From NCBI GenBank assembly GCA_027946555.1, contig JAPEVC010000073.1, forward strand, positions 1 through 64,000: a stretch of DNA of 64,000 nucleotides, read 5' to 3'. The stretch comes from Gnomoniopsis sp. IMI 355080. Its lineage: Eukaryota > Ascomycota > Sordariomycetes > Diaporthales > Gnomoniaceae. Shown in pieces: positions 1 through 11,575 of this stretch. The translations under genes and the position numbers were made by a program. The first letter of the stretch is position 1. The number at the start of each line of letters is the position of its first letter. The notes below the pieces were generated by a model that saw nothing but the letters and a program-made list of their open reading frames with translations, had not been told where the DNA came from and did no database searches.

Positions 1-921
1 CCCTCCCTCCCTCTCAGGCTTACACACAACACACGTAACCCGGCGCATCAGCCCATATCTTTCGGAAATCATTCGTTCTGGCCACCAAGCGCAACAATCG
101 CTTCAATCGGCGTCCTGACCGAACGGTGGAGACAAGAAAGTCCCTGCTCCGCGTGAATGCCGTCCCAGCTCGGTTCGAGATCTCTTACTTCGCGGGGGGA
201 GGGGTCTTTGGGCATGATGCGAAATCTTCTTGTATCAGGAAGATCGACAGCTTCGATTGTGTGAATCTAGGTGAGGTTGCCTTGAACTCATTCAGCCTTG
301 CCAGCAACGCCATTATTGTGGGGGCCGGGCTCTTGGGGTCTGTTTGACACTTTCCTGGACTATCATTGTCAGATACAATTACGCACTCCTCGGGTGCATT
401 GCAGGCCGACGACGTGGTGACCGCTTCTGCATCAGACCAATTTCCCTTGCTTGACCTTCGACCAGATAGGCAGTGTCTTTGCACTTGGGCCATGACTCTT
501 TGGATGGGCCCTGTAGGATTGCCATATGTGTTTCGCTGCGAATTCGTAGTGTCCATCACGCTGCTCTGGTGTCATGTGTGGGTTCATTAGAAGAGTTTCA
601 CTGTGGTTGCGTATGGGGAGATCTTGGCATTTTCAAATGACTTCACAGTCTCGGAAGTTCTCAACCCCGGAAGCTGAATCGTCTGCCCATTTCTGGAGAA
701 GGCTTGAACTCGCGTACTCTCGCTGTCAGTTCGAGTTGGGTGGACCGAAGGTCTGTAGGAACCCAAGCTCTTCTCCAGCCCGGTGAAAGACTGCAGTAGA
801 CAAGATGCTCATGCCGCTGCCGAGACCTCCTCCCAGGGGTAGAACGGATAGGCGTGTCAGGGTATCTCGTACATTTTATTAAGAATTAAGCACATCTAAA
901 TGTAATAATGGAAGACCGTCC
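1..921. other. gene-free left edge
   Basis: I recognise no gene here. Short open frames exist on both strands (for example 185-559 on the minus strand), but they overlap each other, resemble no family and show no splice pattern. The last part, about 850-921, is A+T-rich and lies just after the GPI2 stop codon, so it probably holds the 3' untranslated region of that gene. The first bases are a pyrimidine-rich CCCTCCCTCCCTCTCAG run, which could be an intron acceptor of a gene cut by the window edge, but no downstream exon could be supported. Confidence 0.4.
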
Positions 922-2709
922 TCAATCATCATCCCAATGTCTTCGGCTAATAATAATCGGCCTCGCAGGATCCCACGGCCCATAGATCTCATTTTTATAT
1001 TTCTGCAAGCCGATTAGCCACCAACTACACCCGCCCATAGCAACCGCGGCAATGAGACAGCCCACAAGCATGCCCAGCAGGCCACTCGTCCACGGCCAGG
1101 GCGCACTCTCGCACGCGGCAGGCGTCTCGCAGTCCGCCGCGCCAAGTATCATCCCCACGCCTCCGCCTGCGCCAACGACAAGCAGCACCGTGAGAATGAC
1201 GTGATATCGCCACGACCGATGGCGCGCATAACGCCTAAACACGGGGAACAGGCCAAAGACCTCGATCGAGAAGAGCGTCAGGCTGAAGACCTGGCCCGTG
1301 GAGGGCAGCCGGCTTGCGAGCACGGTGGAGGCCATGAGGGCGGCATTGGTGGACAGCGAAGCGACGGGAAACTTGTTCACGCCGACCCAGGTGCCCGAGT
1401 AGTCGAAAAAGAAGATGTTGATGGCTAGCAGCCAAAAGGACATGGCCCAGATGCTGTCAGAAGAGGTTGAGCGGGTGAGTGATTTGAGGATCGGAGACAG
1501 CCCGAGGAGGGTAAAATAGATAAGGATCGCAGATTTGATGGTGTTCATCCGCAGGTGGGCTCTGCCTCCACGGAGCGGGGAAGATGGGCGGTGTTTGGGC
1601 GGTGAGCCGCTGGACGGGTCGTTGGGAGAGGATGTGCGGCGTGAGGTGGAGTGTCCGGTGGTTGTGCCGGTGGTGCTGCCTTGAGATGTAGCAGATACTA
1701 GAGATGTTGCGGATGTGGAGTATGGTTTTGTGGGCAGCACTTCGATGCTGTTCGTCGCGCCAGGAGGCAGCTGTAAGTGACTTGGCGACCTGACTAGATT
1801 CGTGGTAGAGCTTTCGGCTGAAGGCAGTGTCGAGACATTGCTGCTGGTAGTCATGGCCTGAGATCCAGGAGCGGACTCATCGTTTTGTCCTCCACTGGCA
1901 CTCCCACTCCCTCTCGAGTCCCGCTTGTCGTCTTGATGCTCGGATGTGAGGGCGTAACGCCTCTGCCCAATACTCCTAGTCCTGTGAAGACCCTCCAGGT
2001 CATCATTCTCCTCTGTTTCCTTTCCCACCCACCAGTCCCAGAGAAACCAGCCGACCGAGGTTGCTATGCTGCCCCAGCCTACGACAGCCACAGGACTAAC
2101 GCGTTGCTGGTGAATGCCCACGAAGCAAACCACGAAGATGATGACGGTGCATACGTGCTGGACAATGACGGTCGAGTCGGCGACGAGGGGCCAGAAGTCA
2201 TAGGGTTTCAAGCGAGGATTGCGTTGAAGGTTCTCTAGAAAGGTTGCCTGGTCGGTGTAGTTGTCGGGATCTATCCGATAGATGTCAGCCCCGTTGTTCT
2301 GTTTGCCCTTTATATTTCACATAGAAACGCCACACAGATGCCTTGACATACACGACTGTTTAACCCACAGCAGCTTCTTCCAGGCCCTCTTCCTCCTCCG
2401 ACTGCGACTCCTGCTTCCCGTGTCTTTGCTGCGCATACGCAGGTGACGCGACAAAAGTTCACTGCTGGCACTAGCATTCGAATCAAAGGCATTCAGCCGC
2501 CTTGTTGGAGGTGCCGTGGCATAAAAGGCATCCTCCGGGGCGAGGCGAGAGCGATCGAGTGTGCGCACGGGGCCGGGCGCGGTGGCAGAGCGGGCAAAAG
2601 TCGGCAGACCTTCAGTAGGATAGTCGTGCCTTTTGGAGGTGGTCGAGGTTTGCAGCCCCGAAGAAGGGGCCATTACGGCTGTGTGAGTTCGATGGCTGGC
2701 CCCATTCAT
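922..2709 (-). CDS. gpi2: GPI2/PIG-C subunit of GPI-GlcNAc transferase
   Basis: Membrane subunit of the phosphatidylinositol N-acetylglucosaminyltransferase complex, which performs the first step of GPI-anchor synthesis at the endoplasmic reticulum. Two exons: 2709-2352 and 2270-922, joined across an 81-nt intron (donor GTATGT at 2351, acceptor TAG at 2271). The join gives the family hallmark KLLWVKQSYPDNYTD followed by FLENLQRNPRLKPYDFWPLV, which settles the splice sites. Predicted 568 aa, against roughly 300 aa for the human protein. The N-terminal ~110 residues are Ser/Thr/Arg-rich. Hydrophobic segments follow at VQHVCTVIIFVVCFVGI and several more in the C-terminal half. A Ser/Thr/Gly/Pro-rich insert of about 130-150 residues separates the first two membrane segments from the rest. 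The start could also be the methionine 12 codons downstream (2673). Identification is strong; the function of the insert is unknown. Confidence 0.93.
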
Positions 2710-3595
2710 ACAAATAGCAGAGGGGGGAAGTCGACGTCAGATTGGGTTCACGTGGACAATGTGTGATGTCTTGCAGGATGCGGGTGCAGACGCTTAGAAT
2801 GGGTGGTGGTCGGTCGGGTTGGTCCACAGTGGGACGTTCGGGTAGGGGCGATAAGGAGGATAAGAGCACGGGCCACGATGTGGATGCTTCTTGTCTTTTT
2901 CGCGGCATGTGGCTCAATATGGCAATGTGGGGCCTGTGTGGTATTGTGTCGGAGCCTTTCAAACGCCAAACGCCATCAACCTTAAATTCAATCAACCTGC
3001 AGCGCCTTCTCCTGCTTCAGGTCTCCCAAGGTCCAAGTCTCCTTGACACGGTGGAAAGGGCCCCACTCCGAGTGTACTTGCATAGCTCTCACGGAGTCAG
3101 GCCGAATGAACGCATTGTGCCGCCGAGTGACATGGCGCTGTTTTGGAGGTTTCGTCTTTTTTTCCACTATGTCCTCTTTCCCCCGGGCCAGTACATGGTA
3201 AGTTAGGTAAGCCTCAGTGATCGGCTGATCTGCCCAGCATGAAGTCCATCAACAAGCTTCTCCAGTCAGCAAGGTGCCAAGCGGTGACTCCACTGTCCCT
3301 ACTGTTCAGAGTCCTTCAAAAGTAGACTTAAAGTGTCCAAAGCGAGACCGAGCTCAGTTGCCCCCCCCCCCGGGCTCGTCCGCTACTATTCACTCCGGGA
3401 CATTATGTCAGCCTCTTTTCCGGGGTCACTGGGTGGCCGGCACACGCAGTTGACGCCAAATTTCAACGACTTACAAAGAAACAGAGCATTCCGAAAACTT
3501 CATCTATAACCTTGAGCTGCCGTGTCCGACGCCAACTAATGTCTGCCGTCAGCCGTGTCTCGGTGGGCGTCCAGCCGAACACTGACACTATTGCC

Positions 3596-3605
3596 TACCT
3601 AGGTA
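3596..3605. repeat. TACCTAGGTA palindrome, copy 1
   Basis: Perfect 10-bp palindrome TACCTAGGTA in gene-free DNA. Identical copies lie at 13308-13317, 14634-14643 and 35834-35843. Near-matches are at 13500-13509 and 15584-15593. Confidence 0.7.
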
Positions 3606-3734
3606 ATCGACCCTGTGCACTGGTACACTAGTGGGCTCAACCACAAGCTAAAGTTGTAGCCGCGGGTGTCAACCGCCCCGCAACCTGCGTTGTCCCAGCC
3701 CTAACTCTGCCTGGGTCCCTGGGTCCCTGCCAAG

Positions 3735-3760
3735 GAAGCAGGCGAAGCAGGCGAAGCAGG
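3735..3760. repeat. short tandem repeat, unit GAAGCAGGC
   Basis: Nearly three copies of the 9-bp unit GAAGCAGGC in a row, in intergenic DNA just downstream of a doubled CTGGGTCC. Probably slippage; no function is evident. Confidence 0.6.
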
Positions 3761-5219
3761 GTACCACCTCATCCATATCAACATCTAGACCTCGACACGT
3801 GAGGCTGACCGCTTTGGCCGCCATGATCCGATCTGGATCTAGATACATGCCGAGCTTGCTTATCAGAGTTCCAGATGAGATGCACGTTCATTTTTGCTAT
3901 ACCGAACATCCTATGGTAGTACCTCCGTACGTCCGCAACAGCCATGTTGATCAGGACCGCCGCCACAGGCATAAACAGTAAGGTTGACCCCGACTGCACA
4001 CATGCCTCATACAACCAGTGTCAGACGAAACACCGCAGACTATGGTACTGGTTATTCAATGGCGATCTCTCATCTAATACACACAGAGATGGGGATGGCC
4101 AGATGGCCAAATCGAAGCGTGGCCAACATCGCTTTTCCCTGCAAGACAAAAGTGATCTGTATGTCCTACCCAGGTAAAGTAAATTGTACAGCATCAGAAA
4201 ACGCCCAAAAAAGAGGGGTTGCCTGTGCCGTTGTAGCCGTCGACGATCACGGTAGTTATGCCTCGAAACGACTTCATCGCGGTGAAAAGGCAACAATGCT
4301 TGATCGTTAACATTTAAGCTTCTGTTTTAGCGTGGTTCCTGCCAAGGACCATCGCTGGAAGATCCAACACGTGCCCTGGCCGCCTTCACCTGCCGCCGAC
4401 AAGTGTTGAATGATTCCAGTTAGGGAATTTGATGCTTTGTTGTCTTTGAATAAATGCCGTAGGTGCACCCTTGTTTCCGGTGGTTGGCGGTGGATGTCTT
4501 TCTCTCCGCCAGCTCGTCATCCTACTAAATTCATGTGCCATGCTTGGCACGTAAATTGTGCTGAACTGCAAATCTTCTCGAAGGAAAGCATCCCTCCCTT
4601 GTTTCTTTAGGACGATTCGAAATTAAAACGAAAACACTTCAACAAGAGGCATATCCCACATCGGCTCTTCTTCCCTTGCGAAGCGCCCATATCGTTCCTC
4701 TGGTTATCAGCCCGCGCTACAGTCTGCCAGACGTTTCATCCCAACATCCTGGCACATGTGACAAACCCTGGGTCATTCTGTCAGAGAACTCAAACCGCGC
4801 CCCCCCTTTGGAGATACTGCATGCCAAGCTCTGTCTCCTGTTTAACTATTCGGCTGCTGGATCCCTGTGAGTGCTTAGTTCTTTCTGTCTCTCGTCGTCG
4901 ACTGTGGCGGTCTTTTCCCGAAGACAGAGAAAGAGAGGTCATATAAGTGCACAAAACCCCGGGAACGTCAACCACCTCCGCCGATCTACCGCATCCCTAC
5001 TCCCATCACGCCGGCACGTTCATTCTTCACTTCTTATAGGTCTTAGACAGGTTCAAGACATTATTACACGACTGTTTCTTTAGATTCATTCTTTACGCGC
5101 TATATCTAATTTATTTACCATAGTACCCCCGGCTGGGTAAACGAAAAACTTACGTACTTTTCTTCTTCTTCCTTAGACTACCTGAAGCGTCCGACCCATA
5201 ATTCGAATCGTCGTCCACG

Positions 5220-6071
5220 ATGAAGGCCAACTACCTCCTCGGCTCGCTTTGCCTGGCGCCTTTGGCCCTTACCGCACCTGTATCCCACACCGTCACCTTG
5301 GTCGCAGGGAAATCAGTCTTCCAGCCCGGCCACAAAATAGCCACTTTATTCGAGGAGATCCAACACGTGCTCGTCACCAAGAAATCTTCATCTTCATCAT
5401 CATCTCACAAAACCCACGAGGAGTCAAGCCCGTCCATAATATTAGATGCAGAACGACCCTTGACGACGGCAGAGCTTTTGGCACTCGCTCAACCGCCTGC
5501 GCCTGCATCACAACATTTGAAGTCGCACAAGCCGTCAAAGTCTACAAAGGATGGCAACAAGAAAATCTCCGTCGGCGCACTCGTCGTGCCCAGCCCTGCC
5601 CGGGCCGGCGGCTTGAAATTATCCAAGATCCTGGATCCCCATACGTCTCCGTATCTGATTCCCGGCCAGTACGTCTCGTCGCAACGCGCGGATGTGTTGA
5701 TTGTGGGCTTGATCTTGGCATGTGTGCTGGTGGTGGTCGCGATGGAGAGCTGGGAACTTATCTGCAAACTGTAAGTGTTCCACTTGTTGCAACAAAACAC
5801 ATGATTTTCTTGTCACACTTTTGTGTTTGGTTTCATCGTATGGATATTTTTTCTTCTTTCGCTAACGATATTGTAAAGGTTTTCCCGTATTACGTTCATG
5901 CGCGAGGGTTCTATTCGACTTGACAGCGCGACGGACATTGAGCAAGGGATCAACGACGATAGCGACGATGATTGTGATGCGCCGTTTGGAGGTTTCCGCA
6001 AGAGCTCCGTTGTGAAGGATAAGGGCTTGAGGCTACCAGAGAAAGTTGATGAGAAGGCAGCCTGGATATGA
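5220..6071 (+). CDS. small single-pass membrane protein, unknown function
   Basis: Not assigned to a family. Two exons, 5220-5770 and 5879-6071, with a 108-nt intron (donor GTAAGT, branch-like GCTAACG at 5861, acceptor AAAG). Predicted 247 aa. Residues 1 to about 19 form a signal peptide (MKANYLLGSLCLAPLALTAP). The lumenal or extracellular part holds a poly-serine tract (SSSSSSS) and a Lys/Ser-rich stretch. A strong membrane helix lies around residues 159-180 (VLIVGLILACVLVVVAM). Exon 2 encodes a short acidic cytoplasmic tail with DDSDDDCD. The exon 1 frame alone ends right after the helix, and splicing adds the tail in phase, which supports the intron. The topology is type I. A small cell-surface or secretory-pathway protein is likely, with the role open. 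Confidence 0.7.
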
Positions 6072-7428
6072 CCAGTCGTCTAACATCTCTTTCCCTACAC
6101 AATTTCCTTTGTTCCAATGAAGCATGATTTCAGCGCTGGAGTGTGGCGTCGCTTTTGGCCGACAAAATTTTACTATTGATTTCCCATGGGGGCTTGTTGC
6201 GCGACACAAATTTGCTCGTGCCTAGCTAGCGATCATATCGTCGGAGTCGGAAGGGCTGCATCCAAATCTGAAAGCAAACTTGTTCAACTCCCCTTTCTTA
6301 TCCCTGCAAACAAAGTCGCATCACAAAGTCTGCGCTCGACCATAGCAATGCGAGCCACCACCTGGTCATCAACGCTCCAACAACAACAGTCCGTAGTTAG
6401 GATTTATTGGACTTTGCAAAACGTTATGGACGTGCAGTGCAGGTGTCATGTAAACTAGCGCATGGAGGGTATCATCGCCTTGTCTTTCTGTCTGCACTAC
6501 CCATTCAACCACCCGAGCTACGAACTTGGCATTCCACGGGAAATACGACTGGTTGAGCTTGACATGTCGTGCCAAGCTTTGAAGCTGGTGGGGAGAGCTT
6601 CGGTGGTTTCGCACCACGATCGTCGAAACGCAGACATGTACCCATGTACTCTGAAACAGGCTATATATGTGGCCGCCAAGTATACTCGATTAAGATCCCG
6701 TTGGTGGCGGTGCTCTTGTTTTGGCGATTCATTTACCAAGCACAAGACCCAGCACATACCTGTGCATCATAAGGGTTAGAACTACTCAACAATCCCTTTC
6801 CCAAAATATTTCACCCTGTAAGAGCCTGGGCTCTAAAACTTGAATGGTGTTGAAGAAATTGGGGTCCACCGTCCTGTTGGGAATTCGTTTGCAAGATGTT
6901 GGTGAGAATCTTATGGTTCTCAAGGTAGAGAGACTCGTATTATAATAAGACGTGAATTGACTCTGACGTGACTTGTGTTGAATACGCAGATGAGGGCACC
7001 TAGACAGAAGGAGTGTCAAGTGGATCTGTATATCACCCAGATCAGTCAGAAGAGGACGTCCAACAGCAACTACCGCAGAAGCGTATCCTAGTGCCCATAA
7101 CGGGAAGTCATATGAGTGCTTATAGAAGATCATCCCACGTGGCCTCACAGGAGATCATTGGCGAGAAGTCTTGCTACGCCCGGTAGCTGATTATGCTACA
7201 GTACACTCCAAGGCCATGGATATCATAGCCAGCAAGTGGAATACACTTGAATTAACATTTTTCATTGGACTACCAGACTTGAAGATAGAAATCTTCATTG
7301 TTCCTCGCTGTGCGTGTGTAGAATGTCCCTTGTTACCTCCTTCCAATTCCTTAAAGACCAGTACACCGGTAAAGGATAGCCATGCAAATATGCTAGCATC
7401 CGAGGCACGAAAACAACATGGATATTAA
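6072..7428. other. convergent intergenic region
   Basis: Lies between the ends of two convergent genes. No coding region is recognised. The open frames here (for example 6786-7148 on the minus strand) have no family similarity. It should contain the two 3' untranslated regions. Confidence 0.5.
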
Positions 7429-8831
7429 CTAATGTCCAACCCCTGCCTGAAAAGCCTGCGGCTCCAGTGCCTGCTTGTTCTCTTCCTCCTTGACAACACC
7501 CTGTCCGATCTTCACGCCAGCTCCGATGCAGATCTTTCCCTGATTGTGGAACTTCGCCTCAAGGACCATCTGCTGTGCCACGGATCTGGCCAGGAGTGTA
7601 TGTTGCGAGTCGTTGGTCGAGTTTTCTCTGCATTCCGTCAGGTCATCTTGAACCAAAGAGATTTCGGAACGCAGGTTCTTGAGGGATGACTCTGGAGTCT
7701 GGCCTTTTGACTGCCGTGGGAAGCACGACGAGCCCTCGGCGAGTGTTTGGAAGATGACAAGCTGATCCTGGAGGAACTGGTCGACAAGACATTCTCCGCC
7801 CACTTCAGCGTTCACTTCGTCCTCGAGATCTTTGCAAAGATTACTGGATAGATCTTTGGTGAAAGAGTCCAGATCTTTGTCTTTCAACGACTCCAGATTG
7901 ATCGTGTCCCTTGCCCACCGGCAATACTGTGCATGCGCAACCAAAAGAACGTAAACCCGATCACAGTGTCCACTGTCCTCTACAGTCTTAAACACGATAT
8001 CGGCTCCATGGAATCTGCTTTCGATGTCGTCTGTAAGGGCTTCCTGGAGCAGGTCGTGCATCGAGGCAGGTGTGATGATGCTGGCAACGACCTTATTGAC
8101 GTAAGTGTCGAGCGACTCGCCATCTGGCTCACACAGCTTGGCATCTTCCCGCAGTTTGATGGTGGAGCCAGCCTCGAGTGGTCTGAATTTGATCCTGATG
8201 GTTCCTTTCCTGACCGTCCCGGGTGTCATTTGACCCCAACCGCGACGGATTAGTTTGCAGATCACCTCGATGCCGAAGTAGGACTGGATGGCGGGGAGGA
8301 AAACTTGGTCGAGGTACTCGAAACTTGGTGCTTCGGGGCAGTTGGTCGCTCCGTCGATGTGTAGGTCGAAGAGCTTGTCGCCTCTGCGGTTGCCGCCAAT
8401 CATGAGGAGCAGGGGAAAGACGGTTTGGAAAGTGAGGGCGGCGCTGGCCGTCATGGAGCCGGAACTGACTTTGATCGCTTTCTTGATGAGCTTCGCGTGA
8501 CCGCGGTGCTTCGGACGAAACTCCAAATGCAGGCTGCCAACTTCGTTGCCTTCGACATGGGCATCGGTCGTTTCGACAAACCATTTGACGATCTCGACGA
8601 GCGATGCGGTCATGCCTAGTAGTGAGCAATTAGCAGTATGCTTGAGTGGTGTCTTTGGGGTATTCTACCTCTCTTGCTGGCGGGTTCTTTGGCTCCCCAA
8701 ATGTTTTCGATCCTGACAGGCTTCAACGTGATGGCTGAGAGGGTGATGGCCATGCGAAAGGTTTGACCGCTGTTGGAGTCGGCCATGCCGTCGAGGACGA
8801 CCAAATCGTCGTCTCTTGCGACTGACCCCAT
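7429..8831 (-). CDS. divergent RNA 3'-terminal phosphate cyclase-like protein
   Basis: Member of the RTC family, which cyclises RNA 3'-phosphates using ATP (RtcA) or acts in 18S rRNA processing (Rcl1). Exons 8831-8669 and 8615-7429 with a 53-nt intron; predicted 449 aa, longer than the usual 340-370. Family features seen: the N-terminal strand with GQTFRMAITLSAITLKPVRI, the GSLHLEFRPK segment, an LLLMIGG-NRRG region, CLVDQFLQDQLVIFQTLAEG, and QHTLLARSVAQQMV, where His393 aligns with the catalytic histidine. Odd points: the usual EGGGQ is DSNSGQ, and the PGLRxQH nucleotide-binding motif is replaced by GMTASLVE just after the splice junction. An insert of about 35 residues precedes His393. It is therefore a diverged paralogue whose cyclase activity is uncertain. 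Start chosen at the first ATG before the conserved strand. Confidence 0.78.
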
Positions 8832-9907
8832 AGTGGTGATAATGCTGGTCTTTCCAGATGTCAGGATAAGGTGAGTTTCGCGTCAGTAGATGGTACTGGT
8901 AGTGTAGTCTGCAATCGAACTTTTGCGGTTGCGATGAAGTAAGTGGAAGGTGCAAGGAGGGAAATGTATACTGATATTTTTACAGTACTTCAGACTGATG
9001 CCGAAAGTGATGACCTGTGTACTCGAAAGTGAAAGAGAAAGTTGCTCCAGGTTGATGTGTAAAAGAAAGGTTGGAAGATGGAGCTTTGAAGTGCGAAGCG
9101 CGTTTGGTGTTTGCAGTTGGTGATGAAATGGGTGTGATGCAAGGACCCGGCGCCTGCATGAGTGTCATGGGCCATTTGGAAAGAAACGACACAACGCATC
9201 TTCCATGTTGAACCCTTTTAATTGTCCCATTTACATCAAAGAAATGTAAATGTGGTCCTTCAAGACAGCCACTCACTCCATACTTGCCCAAGGAACCCCT
9301 TACACCAAGGCGGTGCCATCGGATAACCTCCTGTAGACTAAGCTTAGGGAAACCTCCTCATTAGATATTGGTCTTTTATGGAATGCCGTTCTGCAGGAAT
9401 TCTGCCTCCTATTCCATGTTCTCATAGGTCACCTTCCTACGGGATAACCTCCTGCGAGATCATCTCTTCTGGGTACGGCAGCTATCGCCCAGGTGGGTTG
9501 CCTCTGGTCAGACATTGACGGCAGAGGAGCACTGTACGGCTTGAGTACAGCAAGTCCAACACAGATGCAGAACCTTAGTTATCTCAAGATCTCCTGCCAC
9601 CGCGCCAGCTTAGCAGCTCCAGTGGGGCAATTGGAAGATCCAAGCACATATGCCACACATCCACCATTTCCCGTGATCTATGATACATCACACCCACCTA
9701 GCGTATACGTTGATCCACAAATAATCAACAAAGGAGTATATAAGACAAGGAGAAATGTGACAGATGAAAGTGATGTGGAAGATGGCGTCGTCAAAAGAAA
9801 CGCCACAGGAACAAGTCACTCCAGATTGCTCACAACTCTTACATCTCTCCCCTTCCTCCGAAGCCAACCCATGAGGTTTTGTAACATTTCGATTTTCCAA
9901 ATGTCAT
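8832..9907. other. intergenic region
   Basis: Between two genes on the minus strand, holding the promoter of the cyclase-like gene and the 3' end of the dehydratase gene. No coding region is recognised. A 13-bp direct repeat GGATAACCTCCTG occurs at 9321-9333 and 9442-9454. Confidence 0.5.
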
Positions 9908-11575
9908 TCACCGATGCTTCTCCCACTCTTTGATCTCTGCTATCCTAGCCTCCACCCGTTGCACCGTCTCCGTATCATACAGCTCCTCGGGGGTCTTCTC
10001 TCCTTTGAGCACCAACTTCTCATGTTCTTTGAGCTCCTCCTTTGTAACGCAGACTAGGTCACTCATCTTCAATGTGGACCATTTCTGCAGGTCTGCACCT
10101 TCTCCCAGCGTCTTCAAAATACTCCCCTGTGGCTTCCTCCATCTTACGAGGAACAGCCGTGTGGGCAGCCCGCTGATAGCACTACGACCGCGGTACATTT
10201 CTTCCACCAGAAAGGCGACATCGCCTACTGTCAACGGTAACCGGAAGCCTACCGCAATGTCTTTGGGTGCCCCGGGTTCAGATCGAAGTAATCGCTCCTC
10301 GTTGGTTTGAACTGTCGCAAATATAGAATCGTACAGCTTTCCCGACCCTTTGGAGTCGATGTAATCGGTAGGATATCCTGTATTTCACATCAGCATTTGT
10401 AAACAATGGCGAAAAGGACACCAAAGCCTCCTACCTGAGATCTGGAGGATTACATGGTTGGCCACCGTGAGGCCAAAGATCGCTGGCATAGTTCCAAGGA
10501 CGGGCAAAATCCGCACACGGAAATCAGCTGCTGGGGCAAGGTCACCAACGGAGCCCTTCTTGACCTCATCCTCGTTTAAAGGCAGCAGCTGAGCCTTGCC
10601 ATCCGCCGTCCGCTCCGTCGAAAATACTGCTGGTATCCCATGAGTCACGCCTTGAAGCTTCAGCTTCCTCCTCGTCGCCCTCGATAGTCGGTCATCTGTC
10701 GTGCTGCTGATATCTCCCACTATGATCCTCGTCGGATCACTCTTACAGCCAGCGCCCATCGCCGAGATGACTGGGATCTTGTGGTCATGGCAATACTTCA
10801 ACAGGGCAACCTTCGTATCAATATTGTCAATCGCGTCGACCACATAGTCCGGCTTCCTCTCGCCCTCCCAAGAGCCCAACAGCCGCTCTGCACTTGCCCC
10901 GTCAAACTTCTCCGCTCTCAGATCGAACTTGACCCACGGCGCAATTTGCCTCAACCGCCTCTGCAAGCATTGAACCTTTGGCAAGCCCACGTCTGCCAGT
11001 GTCGCCACAGCGTGTCTGTTGAGACTGCTCAGAGTGACCTGGTCGAAATCCACCAGCCGCATCTTGGACACGCCGGACCGCGCAAAGGCCGCCGTTGCAT
11101 GGCTGCCCACGCCGCCGCAGCCGACGACAATGACGAAGGAGGCTCGGAGGGCATCGAGGCCTGCAGGGGTAAGAAAGACGCGGTTGCGGGCGAGCTGCTC
11201 GAGGACGAGCTCGTTGTCGAAGTCGCCGGCTTGCGCGCGGCGGGCAAGCGCTTCGGTGCGAAGGTCTTCTTTATCGGGAGCGGGGATCGTGCCGAGAGAG
11301 GTGAGCTGTTTCAGGAGGGAAGCTGTTAGTGATCAGCGCCTCTTCGAGTATTTTAAAGCAGAAGGAGGTGGATAAATAGACGCGTGGCTGACCTTTTGAA
11401 GAGGATTATCATCGGTCGGGTCTGGTATTGAGTCTTTGAGGCGGGAGACGCGCTTCTCGTGTGACAGGCGCTGGTAGCTCAGGATCCCTGCTGCCACGAT
11501 GCCACCAGAGACGACGGCAGTGGCAGCCAAATGGAAGCGCGAATCGGAGGTCGCACGGGAGATAAAACTCGACAT
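9908..11575 (-). CDS. tRNA threonylcarbamoyladenosine dehydratase (Tcd/TcdA family)
   Basis: E1/ThiF-like enzyme that uses ATP to cyclise t6A37 in tRNA to ct6A. The yeast homologues Tcd1 and Tcd2 sit on the mitochondrial outer membrane. Three exons: 11575-11393, 11305-10435 and 10377-9908; predicted 507 aa. Residues ~15-35 are a membrane segment (LAATAVVSGGIVAAGILSY). The nucleotide-binding loop VVGCGGVGSH has its GxGxxG at residues 123-128, followed by VDFDQVTLSSLNRH and DYVVDAIDNIDTK, both typical of the family. GAGCKSDPTRI marks the later core. Intron 2 (10378-10434) joins QIS to GYPTDYIDSKG, as in homologues. Intron 1 has an unusual GTCAGC donor but a good CACTAAC branch site and a CAG acceptor, and the join keeps phase. 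Identification is strong; the exact first exon is a little less so. Confidence 0.9.

Larger units (their letters stand above)
2710..5219. other. gene-free region, 2.5 kb
   Basis: No gene is recognised between divergent GPI2 and the membrane-protein gene at 5220. It should hold both promoters. It contains a 12-C run starting at 3361, a perfect TACCTAGGTA palindrome at 3596-3605 and a short 9-bp tandem repeat at 3735-3760. Open frames of 60-150 codons occur on both strands, but none has family similarity or a believable splice structure. Confidence 0.5.
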
